A model generated the notes under the pieces. It did not search any database. It was not told the DNA's origin and saw only the letters and a program-made list of their open reading frames with translations. 39,732 nucleotides of DNA, from contig NZ_PGEM01000088.1 of NCBI RefSeq assembly GCF_002934005.1, positions 1 to 39,732 on the forward strand, written 5' to 3'. A program made the position numbers and the translations under genes. Shown here in pieces: positions 1 to 9,013 of this stretch; positions within the stretch are counted from its first letter, which is position 1, and each line of letters starts with the position of its first letter. The DNA comes from Cuspidothrix issatschenkoi CHARLIE-1. Its GTDB lineage: Bacteria; Cyanobacteriota; Cyanobacteriia; Cyanobacteriales; Nostocaceae.

Positions 1-196
1 AACTTTTTCAGCAACCCCTATTTAATACATCAACCATAACTTTTCAAACACCCTCTTACAGCAGATTGCAGATTAAAGAGGTAAAGGATCTAAATTCAAA
101 CCCAGACAGCAAGCCAGTTTTACTTCTGACTCCTGAATTCTGCTATATACTCTCAATCAATAAATGGACAATTAATTTTCTATGATAACTTGATAA

Positions 197-1738
197 CTAA
201 GGTGTTTCTAGAAATGTTTGCACTTTACCATCAGGATTAAGAACAACTCGAATTCTCAGATTTTGTCCAGATTGATTAGTAGAAACAAATGGTTTACCAA
301 TTTGGGGAAGACCACTAGTATCAATATATTCTCTAGCTGCTTGATTTAAAGGTAAAATTCTTTCAATTGTGCCATCAGCACCCAACATTAAACTATATTC
401 TAAAGCTTGGGAAAGACCAGTTGGTGGTTGCCAGCGCTTATTCAGGTATTCTCTAGCTTCTGCAATTTGAGGTGTATCAAATAGAGTTTTATTATTAACT
501 GGTGTAGATGAAGAACTTTTAGTTGCGGATCTTAATCTTCTGACTAAATTATCTTTTTTTTCTTGTGGAGATAGTTGGGGTGATTCCGCTTGTGCTTGTT
601 GTAATTCGGTGTTAGATATTGCTGACTGAGTATCAGTATTATTGCTAATTAGGTTTTTGGGAATAGTGGTAATAGACTGATTATCTGTATAAATACTAGG
701 TGAAGTGTTATTATTATTGGTTGGCAATTTTTGAGAGGTAGCGGCATTAATGGGATTTTCAGGTATAATCCTGGGAGAATTGCGTCTTGTTTGGGTAACA
801 CTACTAGTATCAATTTTTGGTACTATAGGTGGGAGGGAAAATTGGGGAGTAATAGGATAGGTGGAAGCATTAGGGGTGATAGCAGCAGCTTGGGGTGATG
901 TGGGTGAAACAGAAAGAATGGGATTGGGAAAAGCTAATGAGGAGGATGGGGTACTCAAGTTAGCTAATGGTGGTGTTAGTGTTGATTGAGGTGTAGCTAA
1001 ATTTACTGTAGATGAGGGCGGTAAATTATCTTTTGGGACTGAGGGACTAGTCTTTTGAGCAACTTGAGACCTATTTTGTTGAAAATTTGTAGCATATTGC
1101 CAGGTGAATGGAGTTAAACCTGCGGCTATGACTAAAATGGCTGCTATAGGGGCCCATCGGGGTAAAGAAGTGGGAGCAGCATCATAGCTGGGTGTGGGTA
1201 AGGCTAACATATCAGATGAGTATTCATCTAAAGCCGTTGCTAAATCAAATAATTGCAGTAAAGTCAATTCAATGACTTGTCCAGATGTTTGGTTAGCAAG
1301 ATAACCCAGATGGAGTTCATGAGTTAAATTACTACTCGGTTCTAAATAAACTTTAGCAGAAGAAAATGGATTGGGAGCAGGTGATATAGTTGGATTAGGT
1401 AAAACAGATGTGGGAGTATCTTGTGCTTCCCGTTCTGATGGCGTTGGAGAATTATTTGTGTCCAATAAATTAATACTAAAATCTTCTGCGGATTGTTGCA
1501 GAAGTTCTTGAACATAAGTAGTAACGATATTACATAAAAATTGTAGTTGTTGCTGATCGCCTTGAATCATTATCTTACGGTCTTCTGATAGTCGGGGATC
1601 ATCAAATTGGAGGCGAAATTGGAGATTTTTAATGATATTTTTATCTGCCCAATTGGAGAGGGGTGAGTTTTCCGCCCATATTTCTAGTGTGCAAGTGGGG
1701 GGAGTATAGCGACGAATAACAGAATTGGATAAAGACAT
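197..1738 (-). CDS. DUF4335 domain-containing membrane protein
   Basis: This 513-residue protein resembles the cyanobacterial DUF4335 family by its N-terminal region (RRYTPPTCTLEIWAE, residues 9-23) and by its position beside a DUF3038 gene, a pairing common in cyanobacteria. The function of the family is unknown. The N-terminal domain spans about residues 1-185. A single hydrophobic segment follows at about 194-212 (APIAAILVIAAGL). A long Ser/Thr/Pro/Asn-rich low-complexity linker occupies about 220-420. The C-terminal segment of about 90 residues contains LMLGADGTIERILPLNQAA and a closing VVLNPDGKVQTFLETP. The layout suggests a membrane-anchored protein with a flexible spacer. The gene lies 75 bases downstream of the DUF3038 gene on the same strand, so the two may be co-transcribed. 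The family call is from memory of the domain, not from a search. Confidence 0.75.
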   Translation of the reverse strand: MSLSNSVIRRYTPPTCTLEIWAENSPLSNWADKNIIKNLQFRLQFDDPRLSEDRKIMIQGDQQQLQFLCNIVTTYVQELLQQSAEDFSINLLDTNNSPTPSEREAQDTPTSVLPNPTISPAPNPFSSAKVYLEPSSNLTHELHLGYLANQTSGQVIELTLLQLFDLATALDEYSSDMLALPTPSYDAAPTSLPRWAPIAAILVIAAGLTPFTWQYATNFQQNRSQVAQKTSPSVPKDNLPPSSTVNLATPQSTLTPPLANLSTPSSSLAFPNPILSVSPTSPQAAAITPNASTYPITPQFSLPPIVPKIDTSSVTQTRRNSPRIIPENPINAATSQKLPTNNNNTSPSIYTDNQSITTIPKNLISNNTDTQSAISNTELQQAQAESPQLSPQEKKDNLVRRLRSATKSSSSTPVNNKTLFDTPQIAEAREYLNKRWQPPTGLSQALEYSLMLGADGTIERILPLNQAAREYIDTSGLPQIGKPFVSTNQSGQNLRIRVVLNPDGKVQTFLETP

Positions 1739-1785
1739 AACAGAAATTGCAAAGAGGATGGGAAATTTTAGATTTTAGATTGTGA

Positions 1786-1814
1786 ATGAAAATCGAAAAT
1801 CGAAAATCGAAAAT
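1786..1814. repeat. Short tandem heptanucleotide repeat (AAAATCG)
   Basis: About three to four copies of the heptamer AAAATCG lie between the DUF4335 and DUF3038 genes, preceded by two copies of TTTAGAT. Such short tandemly repeated heptamers are typical of heterocystous cyanobacteria. The array reaches the stop codon of the DUF3038 gene. Confidence 0.7.
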
Positions 1815-2404
1815 TATTTTGTGGAAATATCTATTAGCGCTAACCACAAGCGACGGTGGCCACCTGGGGCACTATAAAAGAGTAAATTTATTAACAGCTT
1901 GAGGGACAGACGGGTAAGTAAATCTGTTGAGGTTGTTTCTTCCTCTGCCATGCGTTCTTGGTAGGTGTTGCAAAAACCATCTATATAATCTCCCAACAAG
2001 GCAGTTTGGTGAGGTTGTTGGTTATTTGCGGTTAATTGTTCTAATAACCCTACAGCCCGGCGAATTAATTCTTGGTGTTGTTTGGCAAGATAGCAGATAA
2101 TCAGAACTAGCGATCGCGCTTCTTCCACATCGAGCTTTTTCCTTCCTCCTTGGCCTTTACGCAGGGGGTTTGATTGCCGCAATCGCCATAGGGCTACCCG
2201 ATCTGGTATTTTAGACTCTAAATTTAGACTTACTGCCGCCGATAACATGGCCTCTGAACCAATGCCAGTCAGGATTTCGAGAGCTAATAGCACCAAGTCC
2301 AGTTGAGTTTTGATATTTTCCCATTGAATAATATTGGCATCTGGGAGTGAACTTAAATCCTCCCACGGGGATTTTGTTATAGCTGGATTAGCGGTTGATT
2401 GCAT
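1814..2404 (-). CDS. DUF3038 domain-containing protein
   Basis: This 196-residue, mostly helical soluble protein looks like the cyanobacterial DUF3038 family. The recognisable core is LVLLALEILTGIGSEAML (about residues 37-54) and a following VALWRLRQSNPLRKG segment. It has no signal peptide or membrane segment. It sits directly upstream of the DUF4335 gene on the same strand, an arrangement seen repeatedly in cyanobacteria, which suggests that the two act together in an unknown role. The ATG at 2404 gives an N-terminus with no obvious extension. No catalytic motif is visible, and no function should be assigned. Confidence 0.75.
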   Translation of the reverse strand: MQSTANPAITKSPWEDLSSLPDANIIQWENIKTQLDLVLLALEILTGIGSEAMLSAAVSLNLESKIPDRVALWRLRQSNPLRKGQGGRKKLDVEEARSLVLIICYLAKQHQELIRRAVGLLEQLTANNQQPHQTALLGDYIDGFCNTYQERMAEEETTSTDLLTRLSLKLLINLLFYSAPGGHRRLWLALIDISTK

Positions 2405-2436
2405 AGCTTATACCATAGATGATGAAGCTCAAAGAA

Positions 2437-2520
2437 GCAGGGAGTAGGGGAGCAGGGGGGAAATATATTGTTCTTTTTCCTCCTGCCTTCTGCATCCTGC
2501 CTTCTGCCTCTTGCCTTTAA
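2437..2520. repeat. Purine-rich/pyrimidine-rich dispersed repeat
   Basis: A GGGAG/GCAGGGG-rich stretch is followed by an AT-rich centre (AAATATATTG) and then by CCTCCTGCC/CTTCTGCC repeats, so the two arms can pair imperfectly. Related copies lie near 29,434, 30,591, 32,434 and 37,279. This copy fills the gap between the DUF3038 gene and mutS2, and the mutS2 stop codon lies at its edge. Confidence 0.6.
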
Positions 2521-4961
2521 ATATGAGCAATAGTGACTCCACTGCCGCCATCAGTTTGTTCTGCCGGTTCATAGTGGGTAACTCTGGGATGTTGTTTCAA
2601 AAAGGCATGGACACCTTGCTTTAGTTTACCAGTACCGTATCCATGAATGATCCAAACTGGGCCAGTAGCTTCAGAAATAGCTTTGTCTAAGATATATTCG
2701 GCATCAGCTACTCGTTTTCCGCGCAAATCTACAGTATTTTTAGAGGTGCGAATAGCTGGGACTGGAGGAGGTGCAACTACGGCTAGGGCTGGTTTCGATT
2801 TAATGGTTGGTTCTGGTTTTTGTCCATCTAGTGATTCTATATCTTGCAGTGGTATGGACATTTTCATAATCCCAAAACGCACAGTCAGATCACCGTCAGC
2901 ATCAGCAATTGTGATAACTTCGGCTGTTTGTCCTAGTTTAGGAATTCGCACGCGATCGCCTATTTTGGGCATAAACCCAGGTTTGGGCTTAGGTGGGGAT
3001 GCTGGCTGATATTTTTCGGCAATTTGATTGATGGCTGTGGTAGCTTTTTGGGCATCTTGGGCGTTAGGTGTGCCTTTTTGCAGACTGCGGATGACTTGGG
3101 CAATTTCGCCTTTAGCTTGGCTAATTGCTTGTTGAACTGCTATTTCTTGGGAAAGACGTAAATCTTTTTCTCTAGTTTCTAAAGCGGTGGCTTTGGCGGA
3201 AACTTCTTTATATAAACGTTCGGCTTGTCGTAGTAAATTTTGAGCTTGGGCGGCTTTTGTTTCCTGGTTACGGCGTTGGGCTTCTAAACCGGCAATGACT
3301 TGATTTACTTCGTCTGTGGCTTCTCCCACTTGGGTTTTTGCCTCTGCTACTACTTCGGGTTTTAAACCTAAACGCAACGCAATACTCAAAGCGTTAGAAC
3401 GTCCAGGAATTCCCCATAACAGACGGTAAGTAGGGGAAAGAGTTGTTTCGTCAAATTCTACGGAAGCATTTTCAAAGCGGATATCTTCATATTTTAAAGC
3501 TTTGAGTTCGCCAAAGTGTGTACTCGCCATAGTTAGCTGGGTATGGTTGGCGAGATATTTGAGTAAGGCGATCGCCAATGCACTCCCCTCCGCCGGATCT
3601 GTCCCCGCCCCTACTTCATCCAGTAAAACTAGGGCTTGGTAATTGTTGACTGTTGATGGTTGTACGGGCGAACGGCCGTTCGCCCCTACTGCTTCCCTGC
3701 TCCCCTGCCCCTCTGCTCCCTCATCAATGGCTTCTAAAACTCGACTAATACGGCGAATATGCCCAGAAAAGGTAGATAAACTCTGTTGTAGGGATTGTTC
3801 ATCGCCGATATCGGCTAAAACTTGGGCAAACCAAGGCATTTCTACCGGTTCACGGGCGGGAACAAACAAGCCCACTTTGGCCATGATGGCTGCTAATCCC
3901 AAGGTTTTTAAAGTGACAGTTTTTCCCCCTGTATTGGGTCCAGTAATTGTGACTACCCGAATTTGGGGACTGATCAATAAATCTACCGGGACAACGGGAT
4001 TTCCTTGTTCGTGCTGCTGTTGCCAGACTAACAACGGATGACGCAGATTTCGCAAGGTAATAATTTCATTGTCTTCCCGATTGATAAAACGGGGAGGGTT
4101 AGCACCGATCCACAGACTATAACGGGCTTTGGCCACTGCTAAATCTAAGGTTGTGACAATGACTAATAACCTTTCTAAATCTGGTGTAACTGCGGTGACT
4201 TGTTCCGTTAATTGACGGCGAATGGCTTCGGTTTCGGTTTGTTCTTTTCTAATGACTTGACGCAATTGATTACCCATTGGCACGATACTGTTAGGCTCGA
4301 TATAAAGGGTTGCGCCACTGGTGGAGGTATCATGAACAATACCAGGAATTGCGTCCTTTTGAGGGGCTTTAACAGGGATAACGTAGCGATCACCTCTTTG
4401 GGTAATTAACTGTTCTTGAACTGCGCCCGATTTGGCTTGGATGATATTTTGGAGTTTTTGGGTAATTTGGCTGCGAATGCGCCGCAATTCTACGCGAATT
4501 TCCCCCATTTTTTGACTAGCGCGATCAGTAACTTGACCGCGTTCATCAATACAACGGTGGATTTCCTGTTCTAATTCTGGGTAAGTTCGCAGTTGAGAGA
4601 CTAAATCAGCTAAAACTGGAACATTTTCTTGATTATCAATAACACGACGTAAATTTCTTGTACCTGCTAGGGTAGTAGCGATTGCTAACAGTTCTTCCCC
4701 AGACAAAATACCCTGTAGTGCCGCCCTTTCTATGGAATCTCCGATATCTTGAATTCCTTCAAAGGATAATCCTGGATGTAAACGACTTTCCAGTTCGTAA
4801 ACTTCTTTGGTTTGCGCTAATAACTCAACACTTGCCGCCTGATTTTCAGGAATGGGCAAGTTACGCGCAACTATAGCCCCTAACTTAGTTGCCGCAAAGG
4901 TGGAAAGGTGCTGGCACAGACGGGGCCACTCTAGTAGTTCTAAGGTTTCAGATTGAATCAA
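2517..4961 (-). CDS. mutS2: MutS2 family DNA-binding ATPase/nuclease
   Basis: The 814-residue protein has the full MutS2 architecture. In the family, MutS2 acts in suppressing recombination and in rescuing collided ribosomes, not in mismatch repair. Core and clamp helices run to about residue 325. The Walker A motif TGPNTGGKT is at about residue 342, the signature STFSGHIRRI at about 397, and Walker B LVLLDEVGAGTDP at about 445. A long coiled coil spans about 545-640. The C-terminal Smr domain contains the DLRGKR start and the HGYGTGKLKQGV motif. The predicted start is TTG at 4961 with no clear ribosome binding site; the next residues (IQSETLELLEW) match the usual start of the family. Between the signature motif and Walker B about 25 residues are encoded by a palindromic dispersed repeat inserted in frame (see the repeat at 3643-3692). 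All catalytic motifs are intact. Confidence 0.95.
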   Translation of the reverse strand: MIQSETLELLEWPRLCQHLSTFAATKLGAIVARNLPIPENQAASVELLAQTKEVYELESRLHPGLSFEGIQDIGDSIERAALQGILSGEELLAIATTLAGTRNLRRVIDNQENVPVLADLVSQLRTYPELEQEIHRCIDERGQVTDRASQKMGEIRVELRRIRSQITQKLQNIIQAKSGAVQEQLITQRGDRYVIPVKAPQKDAIPGIVHDTSTSGATLYIEPNSIVPMGNQLRQVIRKEQTETEAIRRQLTEQVTAVTPDLERLLVIVTTLDLAVAKARYSLWIGANPPRFINREDNEIITLRNLRHPLLVWQQQHEQGNPVVPVDLLISPQIRVVTITGPNTGGKTVTLKTLGLAAIMAKVGLFVPAREPVEMPWFAQVLADIGDEQSLQQSLSTFSGHIRRISRVLEAIDEGAEGQGSREAVGANGRSPVQPSTVNNYQALVLLDEVGAGTDPAEGSALAIALLKYLANHTQLTMASTHFGELKALKYEDIRFENASVEFDETTLSPTYRLLWGIPGRSNALSIALRLGLKPEVVAEAKTQVGEATDEVNQVIAGLEAQRRNQETKAAQAQNLLRQAERLYKEVSAKATALETREKDLRLSQEIAVQQAISQAKGEIAQVIRSLQKGTPNAQDAQKATTAINQIAEKYQPASPPKPKPGFMPKIGDRVRIPKLGQTAEVITIADADGDLTVRFGIMKMSIPLQDIESLDGQKPEPTIKSKPALAVVAPPPVPAIRTSKNTVDLRGKRVADAEYILDKAISEATGPVWIIHGYGTGKLKQGVHAFLKQHPRVTHYEPAEQTDGGSGVTIAHI
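3643..3692 (-). repeat. In-frame dispersed palindromic repeat within mutS2
   Basis: This segment carries the perfect 20-bp palindrome GGGCGAACGGCCGTTCGCCC at 3666-3685, within a 28-bp near-palindrome at 3662-3689. It matches a second copy at 5038-5092 (opposite orientation) over about 47 bases with one difference. On the coding strand it is translated as part of the linker VGANGRSPVQPSTVNN of MutS2. No frame is broken. Confidence 0.9.
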
Positions 4962-5037
4962 GGTTTCAATAACTAATCTGAAACTATGGTAACAATTTTA
5001 GTGACTGGTAGACTACATTTTCAGGGATGAGGGGGGA

Positions 5038-5092
5038 GCAGTAGGGGCGAACGGCCGTTCACCCGTACAACCATCAACAGTCAACCGTCAAT
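5038..5092 (+). repeat. Intergenic copy of the mutS2 palindromic repeat
   Basis: This copy lies between mutS2 and the STAS-sugar transferase gene. Its centre (5041-5068) is an imperfect 28-bp palindrome with GTAGGGGCGAACGGCC as left arm. The flank TACAACCATCAACAGTC is shared, in inverse orientation, with the copy inside mutS2. Shared flanking sequence outside the palindrome shows that the mobile or duplicated unit is longer than the hairpin itself. Confidence 0.9.
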
Positions 5093-5098
5093 AAGTTG

Positions 5099-6148
5099 TT
5101 AAACAGCGCCACTATTTTTATTAAACAAAATGGTTATGGTTTTAAAAATTAACTTTAAATCGTAAATTAAGCTCCAGTTTTGTTGATACTTTAGGTCTAA
5201 ACGAATGACATCTTCAAAACTGCGGACTTTAGAACGTCCATTAACTTGCCATTCTCCAGTCATACCAGGTTTCACATCTAAACGTTGCCATTCTGGGACT
5301 TCATAACGTTCTACTTCTTCGGGTGTAGGTGGTCGAGTACCGACTAAACTCATTTCACCTTTGAGAACGTTCCAAAATTGAGGTAGTTCATCTAGACTGG
5401 TACGACGCAAGAAGTTTCCTACCTTAGTGATTCTGGGATCATTGTCATTTTTAAAGAAAGCACCTTGAGCTTGATTTTTAATTTGGGATTTTTTCGCTTC
5501 TGCATCTACACACATAGACCGGAATTTCCAAATCGAAAATCGCTTACCCATCCAACCACAGCGAGTTTGTTTAAAGAAAATCGGACCGGGATCATCAATT
5601 TGAATGGCGATCGCTATAGGCAAAAACAAAATAGATGTAATAACTAAACCAACCAATGAACCAACAATATCAATTACTCTTTTCATCCAAGATGCCACGG
5701 AAGAATGAGTTTCTGGTAGAGGATCTACTTTACGAGAATTATTTTTTCCTGTATCTTTAGGGTTATCTGTGGGTACGGAAGCTATCTCTGGACGAGACTC
5801 AATGGGAAACACTTGATCTAATCCCGTCAGATTTAAAACTGCCATGACTTGAGGTGTAACATTGAGTAGAGTAACTTTAATTCCTTTGTCTTGGGAATTT
5901 TTAAAGTTGCTCACCAGCGACCCTAAACCACTACTATCCATAAAAGTAGTATTTTGAAAATCAATAAAAATTTGTTTTGGTGGTGAATCACCTTGAATTA
6001 AGTCTTGGCAAGTTTGCTTAAAACTGACGGCCTCAATCACGGTCAATCTAACTGGTGCTTGCAGGGTTGCAGCATCTTCTAGGTAAGTCACTGAAAAGTC
6101 TATAGGTACTGGTTGGCTACTCATGAGGCTTTGCACTTTAGTTGCCAT
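5099..6148 (-). CDS. STAS domain-sugar transferase fusion
   Basis: The 349-residue protein joins two domains. Residues about 12-118 form a STAS domain of the anti-sigma-factor-antagonist type, with the phosphorylatable-serine motif in FMDSSGLGSLVSNF. Residues about 155-345 form a bacterial sugar transferase (initiating polyprenyl-phosphate glycosylphosphotransferase): one hydrophobic segment (IVGSLVGLVITSILFLPIAI), then DDPGPIFFKQTRCG, WKFRSM, TSLDELPQFWNVLKGEMSLVG and KPGMTGEWQVNGRS. The second domain would load the first sugar phosphate onto a lipid carrier for exopolysaccharide synthesis at the membrane. The serine in the STAS part suggests control by a kinase/phosphatase pair (inference). 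No partner glycosyltransferases lie nearby. The start at ATG 6148 lacks a clear ribosome binding site; an in-frame ATG eight codons later is possible. Confidence 0.88.
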   Translation of the reverse strand: MATKVQSLMSSQPVPIDFSVTYLEDAATLQAPVRLTVIEAVSFKQTCQDLIQGDSPPKQIFIDFQNTTFMDSSGLGSLVSNFKNSQDKGIKVTLLNVTPQVMAVLNLTGLDQVFPIESRPEIASVPTDNPKDTGKNNSRKVDPLPETHSSVASWMKRVIDIVGSLVGLVITSILFLPIAIAIQIDDPGPIFFKQTRCGWMGKRFSIWKFRSMCVDAEAKKSQIKNQAQGAFFKNDNDPRITKVGNFLRRTSLDELPQFWNVLKGEMSLVGTRPPTPEEVERYEVPEWQRLDVKPGMTGEWQVNGRSKVRSFEDVIRLDLKYQQNWSLIYDLKLIFKTITILFNKNSGAV

Positions 6149-6315
6149 CTGTTAATCTAATTTGCTAAATGTTGTTTTGTCTTCAAAAACAATTAACCTT
6201 ATTTTTAATCTGTATGATGAAGCACAAGTTGGGAGATTTTTTAATATTAGCGGGCATATCACCAATAAGGCTTCACAATAGAAGCATCTCACAAAAATTT
6301 TACTGTTGTGAATAG

Positions 6316-7143
6316 GTGAATCAACTTGTTACTGCTAATGATCATATGACTGCTAAAAATCAAGGTAACTCTACTGCACGTCTGATAGAAGTTTTTAGTG
6401 CTATTCAAGGCGAAGGTCTGAATGTCGGGACACGTCAGATTTTTATTCGCTTTGCGTTTTGCGATTTGCGTTGTTGGTTTTGCGATAGTGCTAATACATG
6501 GAATGCTCCGCCTAATTGTCGAATTGAGCGTTATCCTGGATTACGAGATTTTGAAGTGCATTCAAATCCCGTACCATTACCAATGCTATTAGGATGGGTT
6601 GCTAGACAAAATATCCCCTCTATCCACGATAGCATTAGCTTAACTGGTGGAGAGCCTTTGCTTCATGCACAGTTTTTGGCGGAATTTTTGCCAGCAGTAC
6701 GATCGCTCACAAATTTACCAATTTATCTAGAAACTGGTGGACATCGCCCAGAGCAGTTAGAAATCGTTCTCCCATATCTAGACTCTGTAGGTATGGATTT
6801 AAAACTGCCCAGTGTGAGTGGTGAAAGTCATTGGACAGAACATACAAAATTTCTACAACTATGCTCTAACACTAAGTTAGAGGTATTTGTCAAAATTATT
6901 GTTTCCCAAAGCACAGTCCCAGAGGAATTGGAACAAGCAGCTTTATTAATTGCCCAGATCAATGATCAAATTCCGGTATTTTTACAACCTGTTACCCCGT
7001 TAACACCCGCTCAACAATTTAGTTCTGTGGCTATGGTAGCACCAACTCCAGAGCAAGTTTTAGCATGGCAAGTTCTCATGAAAGGATTTGTTAAATACGT
7101 ACGTGTAATTCCCCAAACTCATAAAATGTTAAACCAAATGTAA
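6316..7143 (+). CDS. queE: 7-carboxy-7-deazaguanine synthase (QueE)
   Basis: This radical SAM enzyme is expected to convert 6-carboxy-tetrahydropterin to 7-carboxy-7-deazaguanine in queuosine biosynthesis. The sequence shows the QueE hallmark near the N-terminus: IEVFSAIQGEG, then the radical SAM cysteines in FCDLRCWFCDSANTW (C-x3-C-x2-C, which binds the 4Fe-4S cluster), then LTGGEPLL for SAM binding. The length of 275 residues is slightly above the family norm. The start is uncertain: GTG at 6316 opens the frame, but ATG at 6346 (MTAKNQG) removes only ten non-conserved residues; neither has a convincing ribosome binding site. The gene stands alone, divergent from the STAS-transferase gene. 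Confidence 0.92.
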   Translation: MNQLVTANDHMTAKNQGNSTARLIEVFSAIQGEGLNVGTRQIFIRFAFCDLRCWFCDSANTWNAPPNCRIERYPGLRDFEVHSNPVPLPMLLGWVARQNIPSIHDSISLTGGEPLLHAQFLAEFLPAVRSLTNLPIYLETGGHRPEQLEIVLPYLDSVGMDLKLPSVSGESHWTEHTKFLQLCSNTKLEVFVKIIVSQSTVPEELEQAALLIAQINDQIPVFLQPVTPLTPAQQFSSVAMVAPTPEQVLAWQVLMKGFVKYVRVIPQTHKMLNQM

Positions 7144-7271
7144 ATAGGAAAAAGTTTTGATCAAGAAAAAAGAGATTTATAAAGTTTTATAGTAGGTAAC
7201 TGCTGACTGTTAACGGTTGATAGATAACAAATATAGAACTCATATTTGATTTTTGAAAAAAATTAGGTATT

Positions 7272-7359
7272 GTAGGGTATGGTTCGGCAAGCTCACCAAC
7301 CACGTCAGATATTACAAATTTTTTTATCCATAGAATTCATGCAGTCTGACGCACCCTAC
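7272..7359. repeat. GTAGGG...CCCTAC-ended inverted repeat (88 bp)
   Basis: GTAGGG at 7272-7277 and CCCTAC at 7354-7359 bound a segment whose inner arms contain CCACGTCAG and CTGACGCACC, which partly pair. It lies in the 295-base gap between queE and the convergent nuclease-TPR gene. It shares its terminal hexamers with four other palindromic repeats in the window. Confidence 0.6.
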
Positions 7360-7438
7360 GTATCTTTTTATAAATCAAATATTATTCCTATAATAGAAAA
7401 TAGGTATTACCCAGAAATTACCAATTTATCTGATCAGA

Positions 7439-8998
7439 TTAGAAATCTAAAATATCTAAAGATGCTTCTATTTCTAATTCTAAAATTCTCGTTTGTGTGT
7501 CTTTATATTCTGCTAACTTTCCTTGTTGCCAATATAATTGGGCTGCTTGATGAAAATCCTCAACTGCTCCCTGTTTGTCTACTATTTCTAACCGAGCATT
7601 GCCGCGATTATAATAAGCATCAACATAGTGAGAATTTATTTTAATTACCTGAGTATAGTCTGTAATTGCTTCTGCATATTTTCCTAAATCAGAGTAAGCA
7701 TTACCTCGACAGTAATAAACATCTATATCATCAGAATTAATTTGTAATGCCTGACTATAATCAGCAATTGCTCCTACAGTATCTCCTAATTTAACTCGAT
7801 AATTACCACGATTTTTATAGCCTATGGCATCATCAGGGACAATTTTAATTAATTCCTGTAATTGTTGCTCATGATCTAATAAATAATTAACCATTTGTTG
7901 ATTATTGTGATTGGTAAGATAATCAGGATTAATCTGAATTGCCTGATGATAATCTTCTATTGCTCCTTGATGATCCCCAAGATGGGAACGCACATCAGCA
8001 CGATTTTTATAATAAACAGCAATATCAGGATTAATTCTAATTCCTTGGTTATAATCTTCTAAAGCTATGTGATTATCACCTATTTGATGATATGCTAAAC
8101 CTCTTTGATGGTAAGCATGGGCATAGTTAATATTAATATTTATTGCCTGATTATAATTAGTAATTGCGGTATGATAATCACCTAATTGATAATTAACTAG
8201 CCCCAGTTTATAATAGATTTCTGCATGATTATGATTAAATTGTAAAGCCTGATTATAACTATTAATTGCGGCTATATAATCCTTTTTAGATAAATATTCA
8301 TCACCTAGAGTTAAATAAAAAATAGTTAAATCAGCAGGAGGAGATTGGCGTTTTATCAAGTGATTAGGTAATAACTTTGGTGTAGGAATCTTGGCAGTAA
8401 TCTGAGATTGTTCTAAATAGGAAAATAACCCCCCAGCATATAATAATTGATTAATACCAAAGGATATTTTCCCGGTTTTGAGTTTTATCATGGAAGTAGG
8501 AAGAAAACCAGCTAAAAAAAGATGATATGCTGTTTGGGCTTCATTTACTTCTTCTTGAATTAAAATACAAACAATTACAGCATTTTTTTCGACTTCTTCT
8601 GCACTAACTGTCCATCTAGTTTGATCAATGCTACCGTGACGAGATTTAACTTCTACACCTATTAAAGAATTAGTGGTGAGAGTAAAATCACTTTTACCAT
8701 CACCACCAAAACGTTTTTCATAATCAACTTCAGTAATAAAATTACCTAATCGTTCTTTAACGACTTCTTCACCTAATTTACCTTTAAGATTATTAATAAA
8801 CACATCACGGACTGGGGAAGTGCGTTTATATTTTTCTGCCATTAACCAGCAAAATTCCCGTAATGTTTTTAATCTCTCACCAGAAATAATAGTTAATTCA
8901 CTATGTTGACCTTCTATTTCACAGTGCAGTAGAGAACCGGATCTTAATCTTTTGAGAAAGTCAGACTGTAGCGATCGCAGGAGAGTAATCCAGTCCAT
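7439..8998 (-). CDS. PD-(D/E)XK nuclease-like domain with TPR repeats
   Basis: I see two parts in this 519-residue protein. The N-terminal part (about residues 70-175) has the order GKLGEEVV (E77), GGDGKSDFTL (D104) and IGVEVKSRHG (E116, K118). This matches the E...D...ExK pattern of the PD-(D/E)XK restriction-endonuclease-like fold, as in Holliday-junction-resolvase-like or restriction-type nucleases. The C-terminal part (about 225-500) is made of seven to eight tetratricopeptide repeats of the type YYKLGLVNYQLGDYHTAITN with NP or N-x-D linkers. The nuclease assignment rests on motif order and would need structure prediction; an inactive PD-(D/E)XK relative is possible. TPRs normally mediate protein contacts. 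The ATG at 8998 follows a pair of dispersed repeats. No methylase or toxin partner is adjacent, so a restriction role is not supported by context. Confidence 0.7.
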   Translation of the reverse strand: MDWITLLRSLQSDFLKRLRSGSLLHCEIEGQHSELTIISGERLKTLREFCWLMAEKYKRTSPVRDVFINNLKGKLGEEVVKERLGNFITEVDYEKRFGGDGKSDFTLTTNSLIGVEVKSRHGSIDQTRWTVSAEEVEKNAVIVCILIQEEVNEAQTAYHLFLAGFLPTSMIKLKTGKISFGINQLLYAGGLFSYLEQSQITAKIPTPKLLPNHLIKRQSPPADLTIFYLTLGDEYLSKKDYIAAINSYNQALQFNHNHAEIYYKLGLVNYQLGDYHTAITNYNQAINININYAHAYHQRGLAYHQIGDNHIALEDYNQGIRINPDIAVYYKNRADVRSHLGDHQGAIEDYHQAIQINPDYLTNHNNQQMVNYLLDHEQQLQELIKIVPDDAIGYKNRGNYRVKLGDTVGAIADYSQALQINSDDIDVYYCRGNAYSDLGKYAEAITDYTQVIKINSHYVDAYYNRGNARLEIVDKQGAVEDFHQAAQLYWQQGKLAEYKDTQTRILELEIEASLDILDF

Positions 8999-9013
8999 TG
9001 AATAATATTGCTG

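Noticed and set aside
3643-4041. A 132-codon plus-strand frame inside mutS2
   Set aside because: It is antisense to conserved Walker A/B coding sequence and reads through the palindromic repeat.
7279-7644. A 121-codon plus-strand open frame opposite the nuclease-TPR gene
   Set aside because: It starts in a dispersed repeat and overlaps antisense to a well-supported TPR gene; the translation has no recognisable domain.
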